Origin: Roseibium litorale
Lineage (GTDB): Bacteria; Pseudomonadota; Alphaproteobacteria; Rhizobiales; Stappiaceae
Direction: 5' to 3'
Length of the DNA: 64,000 nucleotides
Assembly (NCBI RefSeq): GCF_014842915.1
Contig: NZ_JACYXI010000002.1
Coordinates: 62,001-126,000, forward strand
Under the pieces are notes generated by a model. That model made no database searches, was not told the origin of the DNA, and worked only from the letters and a program-made list of their open reading frames with translations. How positions within the stretch are numbered: position 1 is the first letter of the stretch; every line of letters starts with the position of its first letter. The position numbers and the translations under genes were made by a program. Shown here piece after piece: positions 55,362 through 62,542 of this stretch.

Positions 55362-55726
55362 TGTATTGCCCCTAGTTCTTTTATTATCGTCTCGATGCAG
55401 CCGTCGAAATGCTCAGCCAGCGTCCCAGTCGAAAAGCGCAGTGTTCTGTACCCTGCTTCAGCAAACCATGCATCGCGTTTCAGGTCATGAGCTTTCTGTT
55501 CAACATCTTCATGACGCTCGCCATCGACTTCAATGATGAGCCTTGAAGCGTGGATCGCGAAATCCGCAACATAGGGACCAATCGGAACCTGCTTGCGGAC
55601 ATGAATGCCATAGGCAGTGCGGAATTCCTTCAATTTCGACCACAGTTTCTTTTCCCCTCCCGTCATAGCCCTTCGCAATTTTCTGGCCCGGTTGATGGCG
55701 GGTCTGTCTACGCGGGAAGGAGCCAT
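55358..55726 (-). CDS. DUF559-type endonuclease-like protein
   Basis: A 122-residue member of the DUF559 family, which has a Vsr/PD-(D/E)xK-like nuclease fold. ARKLRRAMTGGEKKLWSKLKEF is the typical N-terminal helix (key TGGEKKLWSKL). PYVADFAIHASRLIIEVDGERH carries probable catalytic Asp, Glu and His residues. The ATG at 55726 has AAGGA seven bases upstream. It overlaps the ABC ATPase by four bases and interrupts the pyrimidine operon. A 39-base inverted repeat pair lies directly upstream. Function is unknown. Confidence 0.8.
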   Translation of the reverse strand: MAPSRVDRPAINRARKLRRAMTGGEKKLWSKLKEFRTAYGIHVRKQVPIGPYVADFAIHASRLIIEVDGERHEDVEQKAHDLKRDAWFAEAGYRTLRFSTGTLAEHFDGCIETIIKELGAIQ

Positions 55727-55750
55727 GATGAATTCCTTCTCTGGGAGTTT

Positions 55751-55912
55751 ACCCCCACCCCTAGCCCCTCCCCTCAAGGGGGAGGGGAACAGGCTACGTG
55801 CTGGAACGACGGCACAGGATCAACTCATTTCCCAGGTTATTTTTGCCCCAAGCAATTCCTTACGACGGACCAATTCCCCTCCCCCTTGAGGGGAGGGGCT
55901 AGGGGTGGGGGT
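55751..55912. repeat. Inverted doublet of 39-base repeats (family B)
   Basis: The unit at 55751-55789 (starting ACCCCCACCCCTAGCCCCTC and ending GAGGGGAA) recurs as an exact inverse complement at 55874-55912, with an 84-base spacer. Each unit contains a GC-rich hairpin. The doublet sits between hydA and the DUF559 gene and abuts the hydA stop within 20 bases. Confidence 0.85.
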
Positions 55913-55931
55913 ATCCCCGGCAGCCAAACCC

Positions 55932-57389
55932 TCACACGCCGCTGGCCGGAATGCCGCTGCGTTCCACCTTGCGGGGCGCGGTCAGCTCCTTCCAGGTGGA
56001 GAGTGCCTTGGAGACAGCCGGATAGGGTTCGCGCTTGACGAACTTGCCATGGCCCTGGGCTGGCTTGATCTCGCCGTCGACCAGCGCCACGCGGCCCCGG
56101 GACAGCGTGAAGCGCGGCAGGCCCTTGACGGTCTTGCCCTCGAAGACATTGTAGTCGATGGCCGACTGCTGGCTGGAGGCCGAGATCGTCTTGGTCTTTT
56201 CCGGATCCCAGACCACAAGGTCCGCATCCGCGCCGACCAGCACCGCGCCTTTCTTTGGATAGACATTCATGATCTTGGCAATGTTGGTGGAAGTCACCGC
56301 CACGAATTCGTTCATGGTCAGGCGGCCCGTGTTCACCCCATAGGTCCACAGCATCGGCATACGGTCTTCGAGGCCCCCGGTGCCATTCGGGATCTTGGTG
56401 AAATCGCCGACGCCATAGCGCTTCTGGTCCGTGGTGAAGGCGCAATGGTCGGTGGCGACCACCTGCAGGGAGCCGCTGGCTAGCCCTGCCCACAGGCTGT
56501 CCTGATGCTGCTTGTTGCGGAAGGGAGGAGACATCACCCGGCGGGCAGCGTGGTCCCAGTCCTTGTTCATGTATTCGCTCTCGTCCAGCGTCAGGTGCTG
56601 GATCAGCGGCTCGCCATAGACGCGCTTGCCGGCCTGGCGCGCCCGGCGGATGGCCTCATGGGCTTCCTCGCAGGAGGTGTGCACCACATAAAGCGGCACG
56701 CCCGCCATGTCGGCGATCATGATGGCGCGGTTGGTGGCTTCGCCTTCCACCTGCGTCGGGCGGGAATAAGCATGGGCCTCAGGGCCGTTGTTGCCTTCGG
56801 CCAGCAGCTTGGCGGAAAGGTCCGCGACCACATCGCCATTTTCCGCATGAACCATCGGCATGGCGCCAAGCTCCGCACAGCGCTGGAACGAGGCGAACAT
56901 CTCGTCGTCCTGCACCATCAGGGCGCCCTTGTAGGCCATGAAATGCTTGAAGGTGTTGATGCCCTTTTCGCGGACCACGGTCTCCATCTCGTTGAAGACC
57001 TGCTCACCCCACCAGGTGATCGCCATGTGGAAGGAATAGTCGCAATGGGCCATGGAGGACTTGTTGTCCCACATCTGCAGCGCTTCCAGCAGCGACTGGT
57101 TCGGCGAGGGCAGGGCGAAGTCGACCACCATCGTGGTGCCGCCCGCCAGCGCCGCACGGGTGCCGCTGTCGAAATTGTCGGCGGAATAGGTACCCATGAA
57201 GGGCATTTCCAGATGGGTGTGCGGATCGATGCCGCCCGGCATGATGTAGCAGCCGGTGGCGTCCAGGGTTTCGTCGCCGGAGAGGTTGGGCCCGATCTCG
57301 ACAATGACACCGTTCTCGATCTTCACATCCGCTGCATAGGTCAGATCGGCTGTTACCACCGTTCCACCCTTGATCACCTTCGTTGCCAT
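55932..57389 (-). CDS. hydA: Dihydropyrimidinase
   Basis: A 485-residue cyclic-amide hydrolase that opens dihydrouracil or dihydrothymine to N-carbamoyl-beta-amino acids in reductive pyrimidine catabolism; D-hydantoinase activity is also common. GGIDPHTHLEMPFMGT holds metal-binding His residues, FKHFMAYKGALMV the Lys that is carboxylated, and MVHAENGD, YVVHTSCEEAHEAI and ATDHCAFT further ligands. The ATG at 57389 has AGGGGA upstream. Neighbouring amidohydrolase and aminotransferase complete the route to beta-alanine and malonate semialdehyde. Confidence 0.94.
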   Translation of the reverse strand: MATKVIKGGTVVTADLTYAADVKIENGVIVEIGPNLSGDETLDATGCYIMPGGIDPHTHLEMPFMGTYSADNFDSGTRAALAGGTTMVVDFALPSPNQSLLEALQMWDNKSSMAHCDYSFHMAITWWGEQVFNEMETVVREKGINTFKHFMAYKGALMVQDDEMFASFQRCAELGAMPMVHAENGDVVADLSAKLLAEGNNGPEAHAYSRPTQVEGEATNRAIMIADMAGVPLYVVHTSCEEAHEAIRRARQAGKRVYGEPLIQHLTLDESEYMNKDWDHAARRVMSPPFRNKQHQDSLWAGLASGSLQVVATDHCAFTTDQKRYGVGDFTKIPNGTGGLEDRMPMLWTYGVNTGRLTMNEFVAVTSTNIAKIMNVYPKKGAVLVGADADLVVWDPEKTKTISASSQQSAIDYNVFEGKTVKGLPRFTLSRGRVALVDGEIKPAQGHGKFVKREPYPAVSKALSTWKELTAPRKVERSGIPASGV

Positions 57390-57469
57390 CGCTGTTCCCC
57401 TTTGTTTTCTTTTGGGAGTGCTTGTCAGCCTCCCGGTTTGTTTCAAACAACGCCTCCGACTTCCGCGCC

Positions 57470-57490
57470 GTCCCGGCCCTGAGCCGGGAC
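57470..57490. repeat. Palindromic singleton, family A (copy 2)
   Basis: GTCCCGGC (57470-57477) and GCCGGGAC (57483-57490) around a five-base loop. It ends five bases before the stop codon of the GIY-YIG gene. It is in the inverse orientation to copy 3, judged from flanking and loop bases. Confidence 0.75.
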
Positions 57491-57495
57491 CTCCC

Positions 57496-57783
57496 TTAAA
57501 ACGGGATCTCTGCAGAAATGTCTTTCCAGTCCGGATTTGCCTCGTTGATTAGTTTCTCTTTCCACTCCCGCCGCCATCTCTTGAGCCTTCGCTCTCTGTG
57601 AACGGCATCCATCACCGATTCATGCAGTTCAAAATAGACCAGCGTTTTGACGTTGTACTTTTCAGTATGACTACCGCTCGTGCCGGCTCTATGCTGTTCC
57701 AACCGTATTCTCAGATCTCTTGCTGAGCCGATGTAGATTGCACCATGCGGCTTGTTGGCGAGGATGTAGACGAAATGGCTCAT
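57496..57783 (-). CDS. Small GIY-YIG nuclease-domain protein
   Basis: A 95-residue single-domain GIY-YIG protein. FVYILANKPHGAIYIGSARDL gives the Y-x-I...Y-I-G core and the conserved Arg (key IYIGSARDLRIRLEQH). A Glu in VYFELHESVMDAVHRERRLKRW and the basic helix fit the family. Small proteins of this type exist widely but their function is unclear. It sits between hydA and the amidohydrolase gene and is bracketed closely by family A palindromes. Confidence 0.85.
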   Translation of the reverse strand: MSHFVYILANKPHGAIYIGSARDLRIRLEQHRAGTSGSHTEKYNVKTLVYFELHESVMDAVHRERRLKRWRREWKEKLINEANPDWKDISAEIPF

Positions 57784-57802
57784 CGAACGATCCGCTGACG
57801 AG

Positions 57803-57823
57803 GTCCCGGCTCAAGGCCGGGAC
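57803..57823. repeat. Palindromic singleton, family A (copy 3)
   Basis: GTCCCGGC (57803-57810) and GCCGGGAC (57816-57823) around TCAAG. It lies 20 bases upstream of the GIY-YIG start codon and faces copy 2 across the gene. Confidence 0.75.
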
Positions 57824-57918
57824 GGCGCGTTTCGTTGATGCAGTCCTTCACTGCGGCCTCCCTAAGTCAGTTATTCCGTTTCGTCGTGTTCCTGCAGCTG
57901 TGCTCCAAACTCCATGCC

Positions 57919-57939
57919 GTCCCGGCTGAAGGCCGGGAC
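57919..57939. repeat. Palindromic singleton, family A (copy 4)
   Basis: GTCCCGGC (57919-57926) and GCCGGGAC (57932-57939) around TGAAG. It lies just downstream of the amidohydrolase stop codon and could also serve as a 3' stabilising structure. Confidence 0.7.
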
Positions 57940-57954
57940 GTGCCAATCTTTTTC

Positions 57955-59205
57955 TCACTCCACGATCCCCGCCGTCTCCAGGACCGCATGGAACAGCACG
58001 TCCGTTCCCGCCTTGGCCCAATCTTTGGAGATCTCTTCCGCCTCGTTGTGGGAAAGACCATCGACGCAGGGGCACATGACCATGGTGGCGGGGGCGACTT
58101 TGGCGGCCCAGCAGGCGTCGTGGCCCGCGCCCGAAATGAGGTTCATGTGCGAATAGCCCAGCCGTTCGGCGGCCTTGCGGACGTTACCGACAAGCTCTTC
58201 ATCGAAGGTGACCGGGTCGAAATGGCCGACCGCCTCGACGGAGCAGCCAACGCCAAGCGCTTCGCAGATCCTGGCGGCTTCCGCCTCGATCTTTGCGCGC
58301 ATGCGGTCCAGTTTCTCCTGGGAGGGCGTGCGGATGTCGACGGTGAAGACGACCTTGCCCGGCAGAACGTTGCGCGAGTTGGGCGAGAAGTTTACCTGGC
58401 CAACCCCGCCGACAGCGCCCGGCTGCTCGCTCATGGCAACGTCCTGCACCATTTCCAGGATCCGGCTCATGGCGAGCCCGGCATTGACACGCATGGCCAT
58501 GGGTGTGGAGCCGGTGTGGGCTTCCTTGCCGGTCAAGGTGAATTCCAGCCACCACAGGCCCTGGCAATGGGTGACGACGCCAATGTCCTTGCCTTCGGCT
58601 TCCAGGATCGGGCCCTGTTCGATGTGCAGTTCGTAATAGGCGTGCATCTTGCGGGCGCCGACGTCTTCGTCGCCCAGCCAGCCGATGCGCTCCAGCTCCT
58701 CGCCATAGGTCTTGCCCTCAAGATCCTTGCGGCCATAGCCGTATTCGAGGGTATGGACACCGGCAAAGACGCCGGAGGCGAGCATGGCGGGCGCAAAGCG
58801 CGCACCTTCCTCGTTGGCCCAGTTGGTAACGACGATCGGGTGCTTGGTCTTGATGCCGAGGTCGTTCATCGTGCGCACCACTTCCAACGCGCCGAGTACA
58901 CCAAGCACGCCGTCATATTTGCCGCCGGTCGGCTGGGTGTCGAGGTGCGAGCCAACATAAACGGGCAGGGCGTCCGGATCGGTGCCGGGCCGGGTCATGA
59001 ACATGGTGCCCATCTTGTCGACGCCCATGGTCAGGCCTGCGTCCTCGCACCATGTCTGGAACAGTTTGCGGCCTTCGGCGTCTTCGTCGGTGAGCGTCTG
59101 GCGGTTGCAGCCCCCCGCGATGCCGGGTCCGATCTTCGCCATCTCCATCAGGCTGTCCCACAGCCGGTCGCCGTTGATCCGAAGGTTTTCGCCCGGAGCT
59201 GCCAT
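57955..59205 (-). CDS. Zn-dependent N-carbamoyl amidohydrolase (beta-ureidopropionase/allantoate type)
   Basis: A 416-residue M20-family amidase. VGSHLDTQPTGGKYDGVLGVLGALEV holds metal ligands (key GSHLDTQPTGGKYDG), and NWANEEGARFAPAM the catalytic Glu pair. The C-terminal GAGHDACWAAKVAPATM is also typical. Next to dihydropyrimidinase it most likely hydrolyses N-carbamoyl-beta-alanine to beta-alanine, CO2 and ammonia. Allantoate amidohydrolases share the fold, so specificity is inferred from context. AAGGAG precedes the ATG. Confidence 0.88.
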   Translation of the reverse strand: MAAPGENLRINGDRLWDSLMEMAKIGPGIAGGCNRQTLTDEDAEGRKLFQTWCEDAGLTMGVDKMGTMFMTRPGTDPDALPVYVGSHLDTQPTGGKYDGVLGVLGALEVVRTMNDLGIKTKHPIVVTNWANEEGARFAPAMLASGVFAGVHTLEYGYGRKDLEGKTYGEELERIGWLGDEDVGARKMHAYYELHIEQGPILEAEGKDIGVVTHCQGLWWLEFTLTGKEAHTGSTPMAMRVNAGLAMSRILEMVQDVAMSEQPGAVGGVGQVNFSPNSRNVLPGKVVFTVDIRTPSQEKLDRMRAKIEAEAARICEALGVGCSVEAVGHFDPVTFDEELVGNVRKAAERLGYSHMNLISGAGHDACWAAKVAPATMVMCPCVDGLSHNEAEEISKDWAKAGTDVLFHAVLETAGIVE

Positions 59206-59326
59206 GCCCGCTCTCCTTGAATGTTTGTCGTGTCAAAGGTCTTGAGGAAGATGCGGCGCGGCCGCGCCAGGCGCCGCATCTCCTGTCTGTGTTTGTGTCT
59301 GGGGCAAAGGTGCCCCAGCGCCATTG

Positions 59327-60655
59327 TCAACCGATGGCGTGAAGCACCTTGCGCAGCTTGTCGAACAACTCGTCGATCTGCGCCTTCGAGATGATCAGCG
59401 GCGGGGAAAGGGCGATGATGTCGCCGGTGGTGCGGATCAGGATGCCGTCATCATAGGCCTTCAGGAAAGCCGAGAAGGCCCGCTTGGTCGGCTCACCCGC
59501 AATCGGTTCCAGCTCGATGGCGCCGATCAGGCCGAGGTTGCGGATATCGATCACATGCGGGCAGTCCTTGAGCGCATGCAGACCGTCTTCCCAGTACTGG
59601 GCAAGCTCGGAGGCACGGGTCAGCAGGCCTTCTTCCTCATAGGTGTCCAGTGTGCCGAGGGCCGCCGCACAGGCAATCGGATGCGCCGAGTAGGTATAGC
59701 CGTGGAACAGCTCGATCATATGCTCCGGCCCGGTCATGAACGCATCATAGATCGAGGAAGAGCAGAAGACCGCACCCATGGGAATCACACCGGAGGTGAT
59801 GCCCTTGGCGGTGGTGACCAGATCCGGCGTGACGCCGAAGAAGTCGGTTGCGAACGGAGTGCCAAGACGGCCGAAGCCGGTGATGACTTCGTCGAAGATC
59901 AGAAGGATGCCGTTGTCGTCGCAGATCTTGCGCAGACGCTCCAGGTAGCCCTTCGGCGGGATCAGCACGCCGGTGGAGCCTGCAACCGGCTCGACGATGA
60001 CCGCCGCGATGGTGGAGGCATCGTGCAGCTGGATGATGCGGATCAGATCCTCGACATATTCGGCGCCGTTTTCCGGAATACCGCGCGAGAAGGCGTTGCG
60101 GGAAAGATCATGGGTGTGGCGCATGTGATCCACGCCAGTGAGCATGGTGCCGAAATTCTTGCGGTTGGAGACGATGCCGCCAACGGAGATGCCGCCGAAG
60201 CCGACGCCGTGATAGCCGCGCTCGCGGCCGATCAGGCGTGTGCGGGTGCCCTGGCCGATGGCGCGCTGATAGGCGAGCGCGATCTTCAGCGCCGTGTCGA
60301 CGCTTTCAGAGCCGGAGTTGGTGAAGAACACATGGTTCAGCGGGCTCGGCATCATGGCAGCGAGGCGGGCCGCCAGTTCGAAAGCCTTGGGGTGGCCCAT
60401 CTGGAAAGCCGGGGCATAATCCAGTTCGGCAATCTGTTTCTGAACCGCTTCCACCACCTTCGGGCGGCTGTGGCCGGCATTGCAGCACCAAAGGCCCGCC
60501 GTGCCATCCAGCACCTGTCGGCCATCGGAAGTGGTGTAATGCATGTCCTTGGCCCCAACGAACATGCGCGGTGCCTGCTTGAACTGGCGGTTTGCCGTAA
60601 ACGGCATCCAGAAAGCTTCCAGATTGTTTGTCGCGGCTGATGTCGAAGTCGACAT
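59327..60655 (-). CDS. Omega-amino-acid (beta-alanine) pyruvate aminotransferase
   Basis: A 442-residue class III PLP aminotransferase. LLIFDEVITGFGRLGTPFA binds the pyridine ring, and the Lys near residue 284 in TTAKGITSGVIPMGA forms the Schiff base. The N-terminal FWMPFTANRQFKQAPRM is typical of beta-alanine/omega-amino-acid:pyruvate transaminases. It would turn beta-alanine from the preceding step into malonate semialdehyde. AAGGAGG lies upstream of the ATG. A 419-base leader region with regulator-type operators precedes it. Confidence 0.9.
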   Translation of the reverse strand: MSTSTSAATNNLEAFWMPFTANRQFKQAPRMFVGAKDMHYTTSDGRQVLDGTAGLWCCNAGHSRPKVVEAVQKQIAELDYAPAFQMGHPKAFELAARLAAMMPSPLNHVFFTNSGSESVDTALKIALAYQRAIGQGTRTRLIGRERGYHGVGFGGISVGGIVSNRKNFGTMLTGVDHMRHTHDLSRNAFSRGIPENGAEYVEDLIRIIQLHDASTIAAVIVEPVAGSTGVLIPPKGYLERLRKICDDNGILLIFDEVITGFGRLGTPFATDFFGVTPDLVTTAKGITSGVIPMGAVFCSSSIYDAFMTGPEHMIELFHGYTYSAHPIACAAALGTLDTYEEEGLLTRASELAQYWEDGLHALKDCPHVIDIRNLGLIGAIELEPIAGEPTKRAFSAFLKAYDDGILIRTTGDIIALSPPLIISKAQIDELFDKLRKVLHAIG

Positions 60656-60978
60656 ACGTCCTCCTTGCGGCGCCGCCGGGTGCGGGCCGGATCTGCTGGT
60701 TCTTTAAAGCTCGGAAAAGCGTCCTGCCTCTGGCTGGTTTGCGAAAGATCCGGCTTTCCGGATCCGGTTTGCAAACCCTGACAGGGCGGCCATCCGGGCT
60801 GTTCCCACTGTGACATCTTCTTGGGGCTTTGGCAGTCCCTTTTGAAGTGCCGGTACATTCTCTGGAGCGGTGCCATTGTTCCGGCACCCGGGTGCTGTTT
60901 GCCAGCATCCCTTTTCTTCTTATGCCGCCCGGCGCAGACTTCCTGCGGCTGCCGGGTACTGCCCTGGCGCGCATGAAA

Positions 60979-60996
60979 CCTGACCAAACGGTCAGG
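60979..60996. promoter_or_regulatory. RutR-like operator, copy 1
   Basis: CCTGACCAAACGGTCAGG is a perfect inverted repeat of seven bases around AAAC. Its TGACC/GGTCA core matches the known RutR recognition half-sites (TTGACCA and TGGTCAA). It lies 79 bases upstream of the first TetR start. Confidence 0.7.
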
Positions 60997-61011
60997 AAGA
61001 CGTTATGAAGA

Positions 61012-61029
61012 CTTGACCAAACGGTCAAG
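61012..61029. promoter_or_regulatory. RutR-like operator, copy 2
   Basis: CTTGACCAAACGGTCAAG is a perfect seven-base inverted repeat around AAAC. It differs from the RutR consensus in one base of one half-site. It is 33 bases from copy 1 centre to centre, close to three DNA turns, which allows binding on one face of the helix. Confidence 0.75.
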
Positions 61030-61074
61030 ATGATAATTCAATCGGCATGCTGAAAACTTGATCATGGTACGACA

Positions 61075-61788
61075 TTGTCCGATAAGCCCCAAACACCGAC
61101 CCCGCTGCCCGCGCCCGCCACTGACCCCTCCGCCCAGACACCGCGCAGCCTTGCCCGCGCCGAAACGGAGCGCCTGATCCTGAAGGCGGCGGAGGATGTG
61201 TTTGCGGAATATGGCTTCAAGGGCGCGACTACGGGCAAGATCGCGGATAGGGCCGGCATTCCCAAGGCCAACCTGCACTATTATTTTTCCACCAAGGAAG
61301 CGCTTTACCGGCAGGTGGTGGAGAATATCTTCCAGATCTGGCTGGATGCGGCCAACACCTTTGACGATTGCGACAACCCGGAAGAGGCGCTGACCCGCTA
61401 CATCAGCGCCAAGATGGATATTTCCCGCCAGCACCCCATGGGGTCCAAGGTCTGGGCCAATGAGATCCTGCACAAGGCGCCGGTCATCCAGGACTATCTG
61501 GAGACCACCCTTGGCGAGTGGACGGACACACGCATCGCCGTAATCGAGCGCTGGATCGCGGAAGGCCGCATGGCCCCGATCGATCCGCGCAGCCTGCTCT
61601 ATATGATCTGGGCAACCACCCAGCACTATGCGGATTTCAATCACCAGATCCACACATTGAACAATGGCGAGCCTCTCAGCGACGCTCAGTTCGAGCGGGC
61701 GAAGGAAACCGTGGTGGCGATCATCCTTGCCGGGGTGGGCATCCGGCCCGCAGGACTTGAAACAAAGCAGAACGGGGGCCGGGCATGA
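61075..61788 (+). CDS. TetR-family regulator, RutR-like paralogue 1
   Basis: A 237-residue TetR regulator. The N-terminal helix-turn-helix is EDVFAEYGFKGATTGKIADRAGIPKANLHYYFSTKEAL (key GIPKANLHYYFSTKEAL). The ligand domain shows MIWATTQHYADFNHQI, shared with RutR. The start codon is the TTG at 61075; an ATG at 61064 is out of frame. It overlaps the next TetR gene by four bases. A Pro-rich N-terminal arm of about 25 residues precedes the DNA-binding domain. It probably regulates pyrimidine catabolism. Confidence 0.86.
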   Translation: MSDKPQTPTPLPAPATDPSAQTPRSLARAETERLILKAAEDVFAEYGFKGATTGKIADRAGIPKANLHYYFSTKEALYRQVVENIFQIWLDAANTFDDCDNPEEALTRYISAKMDISRQHPMGSKVWANEILHKAPVIQDYLETTLGEWTDTRIAVIERWIAEGRMAPIDPRSLLYMIWATTQHYADFNHQIHTLNNGEPLSDAQFERAKETVVAIILAGVGIRPAGLETKQNGGRA

Positions 61789-62447
61789 GCGGCGCAAAGC
61801 GGCAGTCGAAGAAGCAGCGGCCAGATGGACTGAGCCGCATTCAGGAGATGAACAGGGCCAAGATCCTGGAGGCCGCTCTAGGGCAATTCTCGCGGTTCGG
61901 TTATTCGGGAACGACCATCGAAAAGATTGCAGGCGAAGCGGGCATGTCCAAGTCTAACCTGCTCTATTATTTCGCTTCGAAGCCTGACATTTACGAGGCG
62001 GTGCTGGAGCATATCCTGGACGTCTGGCTCGCCCCCTTGCGCATGCTCGATCCGGACCGGGACCCGGCCACGGAGCTGTCCGCCTATATCCGGCAGAAAC
62101 TTCAAATGTCCGCCGAACTGCCGGAAGCCTCACGGCTTTTCGCCAACGAGGTGATGCAGGGCGCTCCGCGCATCCGGCGGGTTCTAGAAGAGGATCTGAA
62201 GGGGCTGGTGGCGGAGAAGTCGGAGGTCATCCGCCACTGGATCGCCGCGGGCAAGATCCGTGAGACTGATCCGGTGCATCTGATCTTCCTGATCTGGGCG
62301 ATGACCCAGCATTACGCGGATTTCCAGACGCAGATAGAACTCCTGACCGGGCAGAACCTGAAGGATCCGGACTTCCGCAAAGGAGCGGAAGAGGCCGTGA
62401 TTGCCATGGTGCTCAGCGGGGTCGGGCTTACGCCCGGCCCCGCCTGA
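61785..62447 (+). CDS. rutR: Pyrimidine utilisation regulator RutR (paralogue 2)
   Basis: A 220-residue TetR regulator closely resembling E. coli RutR, which binds uracil and thymine. GMSKSNLLYYFASKPDIYEAVLEHILDVWLAPL is nearly superimposable on the RutR DNA-binding end (key SKSNLLYYFASKPDIY and ILDVWLAPL). SRLFANEVMQGAP and FLIWAMTQHYADFQTQIE match the ligand domain. It follows its paralogue by a four-base overlap. In this organism it presumably controls the reductive pathway rather than a Rut oxygenase cluster, of which no gene is seen here. Confidence 0.9.
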   Translation: MSGAKRQSKKQRPDGLSRIQEMNRAKILEAALGQFSRFGYSGTTIEKIAGEAGMSKSNLLYYFASKPDIYEAVLEHILDVWLAPLRMLDPDRDPATELSAYIRQKLQMSAELPEASRLFANEVMQGAPRIRRVLEEDLKGLVAEKSEVIRHWIAAGKIRETDPVHLIFLIWAMTQHYADFQTQIELLTGQNLKDPDFRKGAEEAVIAMVLSGVGLTPGPA

Positions 62448-62542
62448 GGGAGACTGGTATCTGATTGCCAGGTGGTGCGGCCCGGGCTTTCTTTGGGCGT
62501 GGGCTGCCTAAGAGGTTCGAGCTTCTGGCTCAGCTGCGGGCC

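Larger units (their letters stand above)
60656..61074. other. Divergent intergenic control region of the pyrimidine locus
   Basis: 419 bases between the aminotransferase gene (minus) and the TetR pair (plus). It contains a nested palindrome (outer GGTTTGC at 60736-60742 with GCAAACC at 60771-60777; inner GATCCGG at 60747-60753 with CCGGATC at 60758-60764). It also holds two RutR-like operators listed separately. GATAAT at 61032-61037 could be part of a promoter for the TetR genes. No open frame of note lies here. Confidence 0.6.
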
